Assembly: GCF_000518605.1 (NCBI RefSeq)
Contig: NZ_JADX01000005.1
Coordinates: 186,001 to 250,000 of the forward strand
Origin: Shewanella fidelis ATCC BAA-318
GTDB taxonomy: Bacteria > Pseudomonadota > Gammaproteobacteria > Enterobacterales > Shewanellaceae
DNA length: 64,000 nucleotides
Direction: 5' to 3'
Of the stretch, positions 1-9,482 are shown piece after piece; position 1 is the stretch's first letter, and each line of letters starts with the position of its first letter. The position numbers were made by a program, and so were the translations under genes. The notes under the pieces were generated by a model, which saw only the letters and a list, made by a program, of their open reading frames with translations, was not told where the DNA came from and did no database searches.

Positions 1-798
1 TGGTTTTTGTTCTTCCAGTGAGTCATGCTCGCTATAAACCAGTGCGGGCTGGGCATGAAAGCGTTGCTTAATCAGCTCAATAAAACGCGGATATTTATCT
101 GGATTAGCTTTTAAGTAATCACCAAGAGGTTGGTATCTTGGCGCCGGTTGCTCCCAATCACTGCCGTAAAAAGCGAACCTAAAGCTATGATTATCACACC
201 AGATAAAGGCGTTGATCATTGCCTCACACCAACCATGTTTTCTGAGTAGGCTTAACAGCATATCGCCATAGCCAACTGCATGCTCATCATCCCAGTACGG
301 AATAAAAAACTGCGCTAAATAAACGGCGTCATTAGCGTCTTTTGCCGCCATCATATATAGCGGTTCTGCGCCGAATACTCGCGTATCATCAAGCCACATG
401 TCACTGGTGTCGTTTTCAAAGCGGGCATGGTTAACCATGGCTTGTGCAGTCTTACGTAGCTGTGGGGTGAGTGAGTTATGCTCAAGGGCTAGGGCAAATA
501 ATAAGGTCTCAGACAGATGCAGTTGACGTTCATCACTGACAACATAGCTACTCAAGTGACCACCATCCGGGTTTAACCCAAGTGCATCCATTGTTGGCTG
601 CGTGTCTTGTAGCATCTCTAGTTGCAAGTGTTCAGTTGTGCCGCTGCTGTTATCCATAAACATCAAGTTGAATCGACCGCTTTTATCAAAGGCTTGATGT
701 GCTTCTAGCTTAGCTTGATAGGTTTGTAAGGCTTGCTTGATGCTGGCCGTGCTGTGGCGGTTAAACTCGATAACTTGTAGCTGGCTAAATGTGTCCAT
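1..798 (-). CDS. Unrecognised protein, C-terminus beyond window edge
   Basis: An open frame of 266 codons runs from an ATG at 798 leftwards to the window edge without a stop, so the protein is longer than what is seen. An AGGACA purine stretch lies a few bases upstream of the ATG. There is no signal peptide and no membrane segment; the visible part is soluble, mildly acidic and rich in His, Trp and aromatic residues. I do not recognise a family and assign no function. The neighbouring lipoprotein gene at 1211 is divergent, so the two are probably expressed independently. I am confident it is a real gene because of the long uninterrupted frame and normal codon use. Confidence 0.75.
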   Translation of the reverse strand, partial: MDTFSQLQVIEFNRHSTASIKQALQTYQAKLEAHQAFDKSGRFNLMFMDNSSGTTEHLQLEMLQDTQPTMDALGLNPDGGHLSSYVVSDERQLHLSETLLFALALEHNSLTPQLRKTAQAMVNHARFENDTSDMWLDDTRVFGAEPLYMMAAKDANDAVYLAQFFIPYWDDEHAVGYGDMLLSLLRKHGWCEAMINAFIWCDNHSFRFAFYGSDWEQPAPRYQPLGDYLKANPDKYPRFIELIKQRFHAQPALVYSEHDSLEEQKP

Positions 799-1210
799 AC
801 TGCTGTCCTGTAAACATTGGATTGATCCCGAGGGAATTGGGATAACTACTAGATTTTCACTGCAGAATACCTGATCACTTTAACCAGATCAGTTATTTAG
901 CCAATCAATTTTATGACGGTCTGGAAATTTGTGATAACACAGACAGAAATCTTGGCAGGGCGAGGCCGTTTTGGATTAATGCTACAGATTGAAGCAAGTA
1001 ACTACGATTTTCCTATCAGCAAAACCTAGGGTCTCTTTACCCGCTAAAAATTGTCTCCCTTATTTGATTGCTTGCGTTTATAATCTCGCGCCGATTTTAG
1101 GAGAGCAAGGTATTTGCATCCTAATTAACTAATTTAAATAAAGTTGTTATAGGTAATCCTCGCTCTTTGCTAAGGCGATGTCAGTAAGGTTTTACGAGTA
1201 AATACGAGTC
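799..1210. other. Divergent intergenic region with a probable promoter
   Basis: This 412-base stretch separates two divergent genes. A perfect TATAAT hexamer at 1079-1084 is a likely -10 element for the lipoprotein gene at 1211, although no good -35 lies at standard spacing. The resulting leader would be about 120 bases long and contains a weak stem, with AGAGCAAGG near 1102 pairing imperfectly with CCTCGCTCT near 1160. No small gene is evident. Confidence 0.35.
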
Positions 1211-3043
1211 ATGATGAAAAAAGCGCTATTTGTTTCGTTTGCAGTAAGTGCATTAACCGCGTGTGGCGGTGGTGGGAGTGAGTCAGAGCAATCTGGCGGC
1301 CAAGTGTTGGGATCTGTAGTTGCTGATGCCTATTTGTTTGATGATAAGGCGCTTGCGAGAGTCAACTCGCGTCGTGGTACCAATTACAGTGCTGAAAATG
1401 GTGAGCAAGGTGAAGCAGAGCTAGCCACATGGCATGTATGCGGTGACACCTATAACAGCTTGATAGCAGAAAACTTGTACAATCAAGATTATGATCAAGA
1501 CGGTGTTGCTGACACCAACCTAACCGATGACAAAGGTAACCTTTATTACAATATCGACCTTAACGGCGACAAGTTAGCTGAGTTAAACACACTAACATCT
1601 CGTGAGGGGATTTACCTGAACGTTGATATGAACTGTGATGCTGCGGCGGATGTGAATATCGATAATAACTTTGATGGTATTAGCGATCTCAACATTGACG
1701 TTGATGGCGACATGGTGGCTGATCGATTAATTGATATTGATGGCGACGGCAAGCCAGACTTTTCTTATACCGATAGCGATGGTGTATCCCTTGCTGGCGT
1801 TAAAGTATTGCTGCAAGGAAAATATGGTGAGTTTGAAACGACTACTGATGACAATGGTAAGTTCTCATTTGAGCGTATTCCAACTGGTAGTTACACCTTA
1901 AAAGCTGACGATGTCGCCCTAGATGGTTCTAATATCTGGACTCGCACTATTGTTGAAATTGAAGAGTTTGATGACTCGATTGGTGCGTTCAGAATGCACC
2001 AAGATCCGATTATTACCCAAGTTAATGTCAATAATGAGCAGACATTAACAGGCTTGTGGCAACAGTTTTCTTGGTGGTCAAATGATATTGAAACTGAGTA
2101 TACCGTTGGTGATACCGTTTCGGTTGAAGTTACCGTAGAAGATCCTAACAATCGCCCTGTAACCGGTAAATTTGAGGTTGGTTTAAGGCCGGGCTCTGAG
2201 CAAGTGATAACGGGAAGCGGTGTCTATCATTATCAATACACCATTACTGAAAAAGACAGCGAAGAGTATTCGATATCAGTTGTGGCTCAGCTGAGCAATG
2301 ATGATGGTTTCTTTGGTTTCGATGGCATAACCGATGTCGAGGCTTATATTAGCTTTTTAATGGCGGATTATGTTGAATCAGAAGCGCTAGAGGTGGAAAC
2401 CGTCACTGTTGGTGATGAGGTTTTCGATAATCCACCAGATTCAACTTACATGCTAGTTGAAGTGCAGCAACCGATTGCTATTGATGGCAGCGTACAGATA
2501 GATGTTGAAGTCACTGGGCCCGATGAGCGTGTGGCTGAGTTTCATATTGTAGGTCGAAAAGATAGCACTGCGCCTCTACCAAAAGGAGATAGCCTTCTGT
2601 TTGAAGCCGATAGCGCATACCCTCAGTATATTTATGAGATCCAATATATCACCTATAGTGACTATTTAGTTGAGAGTGAAGAGGTGGTAATTAAAATTCC
2701 ACTTGATACTAAGTTAAAGCCTGCAATGGTTGATAGCTTATTGATTAATGGTGTGACCGCGACTGATGTGATGGCTCGAGTGGGCCAAACTTATCAGCTA
2801 AAGGCGCTGTATAGCGATCCACAAAATGATGTGGTTGAATGTCGCTTTGAAAAGGCGGGTAACCATAGCACGTTAGATAGCTTAGTTAGTGACTGGGGCG
2901 CATGTGAGGTAGATTATACCTTTAAAGATGAAGATGCGGTCGACCAGTTCAACTTCAGAGTGTTAGTGCGTAATAGCGACGGTATTATCACTTGGGATAA
3001 CTATGATGATCTTAAGTGGTATGATGTTAGCGTGACTAAATAA
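1211..3043 (+). CDS. Secreted lipoprotein with Asp-rich Ca-binding-type repeats and a Cna-B/SdrD-like domain
   Basis: The 610-residue product starts with a lipoprotein signal ending in LTAC (Cys18), followed by a Gly/Ser linker, so it is predicted to be membrane-anchored and exported. Residues about 95-195 carry serial Asp-rich motifs of the DxDxDGxxD type (DQDGVAD, NFDGISD, DGDGKPD), as in thrombospondin type-3 or dockerin-like calcium-binding repeats. Residues about 196-235 resemble a carboxypeptidase-regulatory/Cna-B beta-sandwich (GVKVLLQG, DDNGKFSF, IPTGSYTL). The remainder looks like Ig-like beta-sheet. Calcium binding and a surface structural role are inferences. Two ATGs are adjacent at the start and no strong Shine-Dalgarno resolves them. 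The gene converges on the peptidase gene at 3117 and shares its terminator. Confidence 0.85.
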   Translation: MMKKALFVSFAVSALTACGGGGSESEQSGGQVLGSVVADAYLFDDKALARVNSRRGTNYSAENGEQGEAELATWHVCGDTYNSLIAENLYNQDYDQDGVADTNLTDDKGNLYYNIDLNGDKLAELNTLTSREGIYLNVDMNCDAAADVNIDNNFDGISDLNIDVDGDMVADRLIDIDGDGKPDFSYTDSDGVSLAGVKVLLQGKYGEFETTTDDNGKFSFERIPTGSYTLKADDVALDGSNIWTRTIVEIEEFDDSIGAFRMHQDPIITQVNVNNEQTLTGLWQQFSWWSNDIETEYTVGDTVSVEVTVEDPNNRPVTGKFEVGLRPGSEQVITGSGVYHYQYTITEKDSEEYSISVVAQLSNDDGFFGFDGITDVEAYISFLMADYVESEALEVETVTVGDEVFDNPPDSTYMLVEVQQPIAIDGSVQIDVEVTGPDERVAEFHIVGRKDSTAPLPKGDSLLFEADSAYPQYIYEIQYITYSDYLVESEEVVIKIPLDTKLKPAMVDSLLINGVTATDVMARVGQTYQLKALYSDPQNDVVECRFEKAGNHSTLDSLVSDWGACEVDYTFKDEDAVDQFNFRVLVRNSDGIITWDNYDDLKWYDVSVTK

Positions 3044-3060
3044 GTCGATTTAGATAATAG

Positions 3061-3088
3061 AAAAGGCTGCCAATTGGCAGCCTTTTTT
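3061..3088. terminator. Bidirectional Rho-independent terminator
   Basis: AAAAGGCTGCC and GGCAGCCTTTTTT form a perfect stem with an AATT loop and T-runs on both strands. It lies between the stops of two convergent genes. Confidence 0.9.
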
Positions 3089-3116
3089 GTGTAGCTAATA
3101 GCTTATTTTAAATGGA

Positions 3117-5159
3117 TTAACGTCCGCCTGGCTCAGCAAAGCGAGTCATCCAATCTTCTACTTGGTTATACCAATAGATAGAGTTGTTTGGCTTCATGAT
3201 CCAGTGATTCTCATCAGGGAAGTAGATCATCTTTGACTCAACGCCACGGGTTTGTAGGGTACGGAATAGCTCAAAACCTTGACCAACTGGCACGCGGTAA
3301 TCAAGCTGACCGTGGATAACTAATGTTGGGGTGTTAAAGTTCTCTGCAAAGTAGTGCGGAGAAATTGACTTGTAGATCTCAGGTTTTTCCCAGTAATTAC
3401 CAAAACGAGTGCTGTGTACCGAGAAGTCTGCCGCCATTTGCGAGTACATGTTGTATACCGCTGCATGGATCAGTAGCGCATTAAATGGATGCTCTTGCCC
3501 AAGAATAATTGAGGTTAAGTAACCGCCGTAACTCGCGCCGCCAGCAACCATACGCTCGCTGTCGATCCAGTCTTTTTGCTCAAACCAGTCCGCCGCTTTT
3601 AGTACATCTTCTAGTGACTTGTTTTTCCAGTCAGGGTTGATACTGTCAGCAAACTCTTGACCAAAGCCGCTTGAACCGTGGAAGTTAGGCCATGCTGTCA
3701 CATAGCCCCAAGAGGCAAAGGTCTGCGCGTTCCAGCGGTAGTGGAAACCATCAGAAATGGCGTTATGTGGACCACCGTGAATAAGCATCATTAGCGGGTA
3801 CTTTTTACTGCGGTCAAATCCAGGAGGGTAGTGAACCCACATCTGAATGTCTTGATCGTTATAGCCTTTGTAGGTTACCGACTCGTAAGTGCCCATATCA
3901 ACATCAGCAAGAATGTCGTCGTTAAAACTATCTAGACGGCTGGTTTTGCCATTGCGTGGATTAATCGTTACCAAGCGAGCTGGATATAGGAAGCTGTCGT
4001 TAGTCGCAACGATAGTGCCATCCTCAGCCATCACCGGCTTACCAAAGTTAGTGTCTTTAGTAATGGCTTTTACTTTGCCGTTTTTAGCATTGATATGATA
4101 AATGCGGCTAGTGGCGGCATCATCAATAGCCGCATAAAAACCTTTGCTGTCTTTGGTCCAGCCAAAGCGTGATATCGAGCGATCCCAAGTGTCGTTAATC
4201 ACTTTTGGTTGACGCTTTTTCATGTCCATTAACACGAGGCGCGAGGTATCGGCGTAAAAGCCGTGGATCAATTGCTGAGTAAAAGCTAAGGTTTTGCCGT
4301 TAGGGCTAAACTGCGGATTACTGTTTGGCGCTTCGTTATCTGGGGTTAAGTTTTCAGCTTTACCGCTACCGATTTTAGCTAAGAAGATGTCAATTTTTGG
4401 ATCCACTTCGCGGGTCTTCTTTGCTTTATCCCAACCGTTGGCTGTAAAGGCAATCCACTGCTCGTTTGGCGCAATATCATAGCTTGATGCGCTTTGTGAT
4501 GAGCGAGGTAACTGGTGCTTTAACGGTTGCGTGATCGCTTCAATTTCGCCGCCCTTGGCTGGGATACGGAATACGTGCGCTTGACGGTCTTCATCAATCC
4601 AGTGGTCAAAGCTTGAGTAAGGCAGTTCAGTCCACTGATGGGCTGAGACTTTAGTGTCTTTATCTGCTTTTAACTGTTCAGCCATTTGTTGCCAGTTTTT
4701 GCCCGGGAAAATACGGCTAATAAAGTAGATATGTTTACCGACCCATTTCATACCATATACGCCACCAGGTACATCGGTCAGCTTTTGCGCTTCGCCTGGA
4801 CCATCCATTGGTAATAGGTAAACTTGACCAGCTTTATCATCATCACGTTTACTGATAAACGCTAAGGTTTTGCCGTCTGGTGAAAAAGTTGCTTCGCTGG
4901 CGCGCATACCTTTGGCTGTAAGTGCTTGTTGGCTATCACCGTCTGTATCAAACAACCAAAGCTGAGTTGAGCCTTTGTCTTCAGGCACATCATATTGGGT
5001 GACGGGGGCAACGACTTTGTCACCATCTGGTGAAATAATTGGACTGCCTATACGGTTTAGTTGCCACAGCACATCAACCGAAAGGGGTTTAGTTGATTCT
5101 GCATATGCACTTGCCATTGGCATTAGCATAGAAAGTAACAGGATCCCGGCTTTCTTCAC
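3117..5159 (-). CDS. S9-family (prolyl oligopeptidase-like) serine peptidase, secreted
   Basis: The 680-residue protein carries a Sec signal (cleavage after SAYA). Residues about 30-420 form a beta-propeller of PD40/WD40-like repeats (motifs such as SPDGKTLAF and SPNGKTLAF). A C-terminal alpha/beta hydrolase domain carries the catalytic triad: Ser543 in GGASYGGY, Asp620 in GQLDYRVP and His652 in ENHWI. This is the architecture of S9C acylaminoacyl/dipeptidyl peptidases, which hydrolyse short peptides; a periplasmic site follows from the signal. The start is GTG at 5159, supported by a strong AAGGAG about 8 bases upstream. It is monocistronic, with a terminator at 3061-3088 behind it. Confidence 0.92.
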   Translation of the reverse strand: MKKAGILLLSMLMPMASAYAESTKPLSVDVLWQLNRIGSPIISPDGDKVVAPVTQYDVPEDKGSTQLWLFDTDGDSQQALTAKGMRASEATFSPDGKTLAFISKRDDDKAGQVYLLPMDGPGEAQKLTDVPGGVYGMKWVGKHIYFISRIFPGKNWQQMAEQLKADKDTKVSAHQWTELPYSSFDHWIDEDRQAHVFRIPAKGGEIEAITQPLKHQLPRSSQSASSYDIAPNEQWIAFTANGWDKAKKTREVDPKIDIFLAKIGSGKAENLTPDNEAPNSNPQFSPNGKTLAFTQQLIHGFYADTSRLVLMDMKKRQPKVINDTWDRSISRFGWTKDSKGFYAAIDDAATSRIYHINAKNGKVKAITKDTNFGKPVMAEDGTIVATNDSFLYPARLVTINPRNGKTSRLDSFNDDILADVDMGTYESVTYKGYNDQDIQMWVHYPPGFDRSKKYPLMMLIHGGPHNAISDGFHYRWNAQTFASWGYVTAWPNFHGSSGFGQEFADSINPDWKNKSLEDVLKAADWFEQKDWIDSERMVAGGASYGGYLTSIILGQEHPFNALLIHAAVYNMYSQMAADFSVHSTRFGNYWEKPEIYKSISPHYFAENFNTPTLVIHGQLDYRVPVGQGFELFRTLQTRGVESKMIYFPDENHWIMKPNNSIYWYNQVEDWMTRFAEPGGR

Positions 5160-5470
5160 GAGTGGTTCTCCTTAGGAGCAATTTGTTGAGTTTTTTATTA
5201 GTGTTTTAGCCAGTTTGTAACTGGCGAAGCTAGTATAGCCGCGAATATTACAAAAAGGATATCAATATCAAAAGGCTGTTGCAGATTATATCAATTGCAT
5301 TAAGAGTCTATTAATTCAGTGGCAAGCTGAAGCCAAGCTGGGGCTTGAGGTAGATTAGAGAAGGGAGGGAGCTTGGTATAATGCCTATAAAAAATGGCGA
5401 CTGAAGCTTAAGTTCTGCCGCCATTATTTTTTGCATGCTTAATTGTGATGCTGGTTGTGACTAGGCGAGA
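5160..5470. other. Intergenic region upstream of the S9 peptidase
   Basis: This 311-base stretch lies between two minus-strand genes. It contains the terminator of the DUF2076 gene (5389-5430) and presumably the peptidase promoter. Nothing else was recognised. Confidence 0.5.
5389..5430 (-). terminator. Rho-independent terminator of the DUF2076 gene
   Basis: On the minus strand, AATGGCG and CGCCATT pair around an AAGCTT-containing loop and run into TTTTTT. Confidence 0.7.
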
Positions 5471-6151
5471 TTAAAACTCTTCGTCGTCGCCACCAAAGTC
5501 ACCGAAACCGCCATCGCCAAAGCCAGCGTCATCAAAGCCACCAAAGCTTTCGTCACCACCAAAACCTGTGTTAGCAAAAGTGTCTTCGCTTGCATATTCA
5601 GAGGCAAAGTCAGAGTTACCATCTAAAAAGCTTGAACCTGTGTCTTCAGTCGCTGCCGTTTCTGTTGGCGCTTCTGCTTCTGGAGCTACTTCTGGAGCTA
5701 CTTCTGGAGCAACTTCAGGTGCTGCCTCTGCAGTTGCTGGGGCTTCATCACCAAATAGTGCATTGCTAATTAAGTTACCTGCGACCATACCGGCAGCAAC
5801 ACCCGCTGCGGTTTGCATAAAGCTACCAAAAGCACTTGGTTGGTTAACTGGTTGCGGCGCAACTGGTGGAGGTGTTTTGCCACCCATCATACGGCTTAAT
5901 GCACCACGCTCAGATTCTTTTCTAAAGTGCTCAACTTGAGACTCTAGGAAGTCGTTTTTAGACTTCATCTCTTTTAGTGCCATCTCTTGTACAAGTACCG
6001 CTTGAGTTAACTTGTAAACGATATCTTGTTGTGAACCGATCTCTTGGTTGATTAAGCTTTCTGCTTCAGCATCTTTTGGTTTGTTTGGGCTAGCTTTTAG
6101 CTTGTTAGCTACGTTTTGAATCAGTTCTTGTTCTTGTGGAGTCATTGTCAA
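5471..6151 (-). CDS. DUF2076 family protein
   Basis: The 226-residue protein opens with MTMTPQEQELIQ, the characteristic start of DUF2076 proteins, followed by a helical region of about 90 residues. Next come a hydrophobic Ala/Gly segment (about 110-135), an Ala/Pro/Glu tract made of repeated EVAP units (about 140-165), and a Gly/Asp/Phe-rich tail ending DDEEF. No catalytic motif is present and the function of the family is unknown to me. The EVAP tract corresponds to short tandem DNA repeats near 5690-5725, which could vary in number between strains. It is monocistronic with its own terminator. Confidence 0.85.
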   Translation of the reverse strand: MTMTPQEQELIQNVANKLKASPNKPKDAEAESLINQEIGSQQDIVYKLTQAVLVQEMALKEMKSKNDFLESQVEHFRKESERGALSRMMGGKTPPPVAPQPVNQPSAFGSFMQTAAGVAAGMVAGNLISNALFGDEAPATAEAAPEVAPEVAPEVAPEAEAPTETAATEDTGSSFLDGNSDFASEYASEDTFANTGFGGDESFGGFDDAGFGDGGFGDFGGDDEEF

Positions 6152-6451
6152 ATTCCTAAATGTAAGGATACGTCTTTACGTATTTGACGCGCATCCTAGC
6201 TCAAGGTTCACTACGAATGTACAACTAATAAACTTATAGCTTATCAACAGCTTAAATAACTATCAGTTAACAACAATTAACAAACAAGCAGCTTTAAAAA
6301 CTTACAAAGATTAAGAGAGTTTTATCTAGTTTGTGCGAGATTTGCAGGGACAGAAATATATCATCTGTATTAAAGAGGGCTAAAAAAATGCTTAGCGCTG
6401 GTTGCCCAAAGCTAAGCATTCATCAATGAGTTTATCTTTCAGCTTGTTAGC
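6152..6451. other. Intergenic region, DUF2076 promoter side
   Basis: This stretch of about 300 bases holds the nupC terminator at 6382-6420 and AT-rich sequence presumed to contain the DUF2076 promoter. No gene or further motif was seen. Confidence 0.45.
6382..6420 (-). terminator. Rho-independent terminator of nupC
   Basis: AATGCTTAGC (6387-6396) pairs perfectly with GCTAAGCATT (6411-6420). On the minus strand the stem is followed by a run of seven T. Confidence 0.88.
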
Positions 6452-7699
6452 TTAGAAAGACATAAATAAACCCACAACAGTAGCTGATAGCAAGTTTGCT
6501 AGTGTTGCTGCTAATAGTACTTTCATACCAACAGATGCAATGTAGCTAGACTTGTTTGGGATCATGGTGCTTAGCGCCGCTACAACCATAGATACAGAGC
6601 CGATATTAGCAAAGCCACATAGTGCAACAGTGATGATCGCTACTGATTTTGGTGACATTACTTCGCCAGTAGCAGCAACGACTGTTTCGCCAGAGATGTA
6701 TGGTGCAAAGCCTGCGTAAGCCACAAACTCGTTAAGCACTAGCTTTTGCGCAATAAAGTTACCGGCAACAATGGTTTCGTCCCAAGGTACACCAATTAAC
6801 CAAGCGATAGGTGAAAACGCATAACCCATTAATAGTTCAAGAGTGACATCTTTAAAGCCGAACAGTCCGCCAGCCCAGCCGATCATGCTGTTTAACATGG
6901 CCATTAAGCCGATACAGGCAATCAAAATCGCACCTACAACCGCAGCAATCTGCATACCCGCAATAGCGCCTTTTGCAATCGCATCAATAAAGTTCGATGG
7001 CTTTTCTTCGTCAGGCAGTGCCGGTACGTCGTTTACTGGTTGCTCAGTTTCAGGGATCATTAACTTAGCAAATAGTAGGCCTGCAGGAGCACTCATAAAA
7101 CACGCCATAACAAGGTAACGTACTTCAACGCCCATACCTGCAAGGCCTGCTAGAACTGAGCCAGCAATAGATGCTAGACCACCAACCATGATGGCAAAGA
7201 TCTCTGACTTAGTTAGGTGAGGGTGCCAAGGTTTTACAAATAGTGGCGCTTCAGTTTGACCACACACAGTGTTAGCAATGGCATTCATTGATTCTGCTTT
7301 TGATGAACCAATTAGCTTTTGTAGACCACCACCTAGCACTTTAACTACAAAGCCCATAATGCCCATGTAGTGCAGTAAACTGACTAGTGATGCAGTAAAG
7401 ATAATCGCAGGTAGTACTTGGAAAGCGAAAATAAAGCCTAAGTTTTCAACTTGGAAAGTGACCAAGTTACCAAACACAAAACTAATGCCTTTGGCTGCAA
7501 AGCCTAGTACATTCGCCACCCCGTTTGATAGTGCCAATAAAACGCTAGCACCAAAGCTAGTTGCTAACACAAAGCCGGCGATAATTAACTGGATAATCAG
7601 TGCGCCGCCAACAGTGCGCCAGTTAACTTGTTTTTTCGCATTACAGAAAAGGTAGCCTACAAGCAGCAGGGCTGCGATACCTAGTAAAGATTGCAACAT
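6452..7699 (-). CDS. nupC: Concentrative nucleoside transporter, NupC/CNT family
   Basis: A 415-residue polytopic inner-membrane protein, the usual size of bacterial CNT permeases, which import nucleosides with H+ or Na+. Family signatures include NTVCGQTEAPLFVKPW in the middle, the Gly/Ala-rich re-entrant segment around MVGGLASIAGSVLAGLAG, and the C-terminal CGFANIGSVSMVVAALS. It is the downstream gene of a pair with the oxidoreductase at 7726 (26-base gap), so it is probably co-transcribed, although there is no functional link I can name. Adenosine deaminase, a possible metabolic partner, lies elsewhere in the window. Confidence 0.93.
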   Translation of the reverse strand: MLQSLLGIAALLLVGYLFCNAKKQVNWRTVGGALIIQLIIAGFVLATSFGASVLLALSNGVANVLGFAAKGISFVFGNLVTFQVENLGFIFAFQVLPAIIFTASLVSLLHYMGIMGFVVKVLGGGLQKLIGSSKAESMNAIANTVCGQTEAPLFVKPWHPHLTKSEIFAIMVGGLASIAGSVLAGLAGMGVEVRYLVMACFMSAPAGLLFAKLMIPETEQPVNDVPALPDEEKPSNFIDAIAKGAIAGMQIAAVVGAILIACIGLMAMLNSMIGWAGGLFGFKDVTLELLMGYAFSPIAWLIGVPWDETIVAGNFIAQKLVLNEFVAYAGFAPYISGETVVAATGEVMSPKSVAIITVALCGFANIGSVSMVVAALSTMIPNKSSYIASVGMKVLLAATLANLLSATVVGLFMSF

Positions 7700-7725
7700 A
7701 ATTGAAGACCTATTACTGAACTTAA

Positions 7726-8292
7726 TTAGTTCAGTTGATTAATTAAATGGGTTAAACGCTCTACATGCTGTTGAGCTAATTGAATCACGCTATTCTGATC
7801 GCCACCTTCGTCAGGAGTAGAGTTCATTTCAAAGGTGATAACACTATCGATAATGTCCATTTGCGCGGCTTTTACAGGGTGCATTGCAGCCTGCAAATAT
7901 TGCTCAAGAGGTAAAAAGTTGAATTCACCTGGTTGATATGAGTTTTCAGTCGCACCACAGGTAATCGATAGTAGAACCTTCTTGCCTTTCAGCTTGTCGC
8001 CGTTAGGGCCAAAGGCGAAGTTGTAGGTAAATACCTCATCAAACCAAAGCTTCATCAATGCCGGATAAGTTGACCAGTAAAGAGGAAACTGGAAAACAAT
8101 AATATCGGCCTGAGTGAGCAAGGCTTGTTCAGCGGCAACATCAACTTGGAAGCCTTGACAGGCCTGATCAAGTTTATGGATCTTAATCTGGCTAGTGCTA
8201 GCTAGCAGTTTAAGAATTTCGCTATTAGCAATTGAGCGTTGTAGATCTGGGTGACCCGAGATCAACAGTACATTGCTGTTGGTGTTAGTCAT
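7726..8292 (-). CDS. NAD(P)H-dependent flavodoxin-like quinone reductase (NQO1/KefF type)
   Basis: A flavodoxin-fold protein of 188 residues from the ATG at 8292. An upstream in-frame TTG at 8316 lacks a ribosome site and is less likely. The motif LLISGHPDLQRS near the N-terminus matches the FMN/FAD phosphate-binding loop of the Flavodoxin_2 family. FQFPLYWSTYPALMKLWFDEV and TCGATENSYQPG are family hallmarks of NAD(P)H:quinone oxidoreductases such as KefF/YheR and MdaB. The expected reaction is two-electron reduction of quinones with NAD(P)H in the cytoplasm; the physiological substrate is not evident. It is first in a two-gene unit with nupC. Confidence 0.85.
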   Translation of the reverse strand: MTNTNSNVLLISGHPDLQRSIANSEILKLLASTSQIKIHKLDQACQGFQVDVAAEQALLTQADIIVFQFPLYWSTYPALMKLWFDEVFTYNFAFGPNGDKLKGKKVLLSITCGATENSYQPGEFNFLPLEQYLQAAMHPVKAAQMDIIDSVITFEMNSTPDEGGDQNSVIQLAQQHVERLTHLINQLN

Positions 8293-8732
8293 TTTGTGTA
8301 CACTTAAAGTTGTCAAAAAGTCATGTGTAAGTGCGCGCAGTCCGACCTCAATATTGCGAGTGTTGAGGGTAATATTAGTGTTATAAAGTGACCAGTTATC
8401 CAGTCTGGATTCTGCGGCGCGCTAATATTGCATAGCTGCCTTCAAATGTGGATTAACTTGATGGTTTATTGGCGGGCGAGTCACATTTATACCAATTAAT
8501 ATAAGAAGTTGAGCTACTCAGAGCGACCAAATCTTTATACTAATTGGTATTGGTCGCTAAGTCTTGCACGATTATTAGACGAAACGTACTGCAATTGACC
8601 AAGTATATGGTTTGTTATCGTTGAGTATTTTATTTGATAAGACTTAATTATCAATGGCTTGTTGATGTATTGCTTATTTATATCGCTGAGTAATAATTGT
8701 GCTGTGCTGATTTTTTGTGGTTTTTTTGCTTA
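8293..8732. other. Intergenic region containing a palindromic repeat element
   Basis: A 440-base gap between minus-strand genes. Apart from the palindromic element at 8489-8558 it is AT-rich without a supported gene. Confidence 0.5.
8489..8558. repeat. Palindromic repeat element, MITE/REP-like
   Basis: ATACCAATTAATATAAGA (8489-8506) is inverted at 8532-8550 with one substitution and one extra base. A second inverted pair, AGCGACCA (8522-8529) and TGGTCGCT (8551-8558), interlocks with it. I associate TACCAATTA-type palindromes with intergenic repeats in Shewanella and Vibrio, but no second full copy exists in this window. Confidence 0.55.
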
Positions 8733-9236
8733 TTATCTAGGCTTTCGTCGGAGTGAAATATCACCGCTAATAATTTCAACTCGCTCTCCAGTTAAGCTGA
8801 CCAACTTAGCTTCAATATGCATCGACATTGGAAACTGACTATCGGGTTGCTTAATAATGACCTCTGCATAGGTACGGTATCGATTGGATAGAAAGTAATA
8901 AGTGCCGTTCCATTGACAGTCAAAATAAAAATTAGACTCGCTGAGGTTAATGTTTTCTAGTCGATTTTTTGAATGCCTAAGATAATTATCTGTGGTGATA
9001 ATACTGCAGGTGTTTTCTGGGCTGCCACTGGCGTTGGTGAACTTAAAGTTTAGTGCGGGCTTATTATTGAGCTTGCCCTCTGCACCACCAAGATATTTAT
9101 TCAGTTCAATAATTTTATTTGCCGCAGTTGCTTTGATTTCGCTTTGCACTGAGGTTTGTATCTTGGCTTGGCTATGTATCGACAACAGCAAACCGAGTGC
9201 AATAATTACAATTAAAAACCAAAGTTGATTACGCAT
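8733..9236 (-). CDS. Secreted or membrane-anchored protein of unknown function
   Basis: The start is placed at the ATG at 9236, giving 167 residues, because it is preceded by an excellent AAGGAGG at proper spacing. An in-frame ATG at 9281 would read through that ribosome site. The N-terminus (NQLWFLIVIIALGLLLSIHS) is a signal peptide or single anchor. The remainder is a small domain with two cysteines and a basic C-terminus, and no family was recognised. It sits alone between a repeat element and the acylase terminator. Confidence 0.65.
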   Translation of the reverse strand: MRNQLWFLIVIIALGLLLSIHSQAKIQTSVQSEIKATAANKIIELNKYLGGAEGKLNNKPALNFKFTNASGSPENTCSIITTDNYLRHSKNRLENINLSESNFYFDCQWNGTYYFLSNRYRTYAEVIIKQPDSQFPMSMHIEAKLVSLTGERVEIISGDISLRRKPR

Positions 9237-9374
9237 GTAGCCCTCCTTGTTAGTGCTCTGTTGGCACTTTGTTTGAATCATGTACTTGAAACAAGATTAA
9301 ATCAAGGATTTACATTTAATTAAGTTTTTGAAAATTAATGGTTTTATTGATAAGTATTTTTGAATGTAAGACAT

Positions 9375-9401
9375 AAAAAAAGCAGCCTGAACGACTGCTT
9401 T
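9375..9401 (-). terminator. Rho-independent terminator of the acylase gene
   Basis: On the minus strand AAAGCAG pairs with CTGCTTT and the stem continues into a T-run. A second strong hairpin without a T-run (CAGCGCTA/TAGCGCTG, 9427-9449) lies just upstream of it, closer to the stop codon. Confidence 0.75.
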
Positions 9402-9482
9402 GTGGATTGACTATTTTGTATTGCGGCAGCGCTATTAGTTTAGCGCTGCGCAAGCAAAAGTAGACCGCTAACGGTTAAGCTG

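Noticed and set aside
866..890. CTGATC/GATCAG inverted repeat upstream of the first lipoprotein
   Set aside because: Only 6-bp arms in AT-rich DNA and no matching regulator or consensus.
5568..5939. 123-codon plus-strand frame within the DUF2076 gene
   Set aside because: It is the antisense of an Ala/Pro/Gly-rich coding region, which avoids stops on both strands.
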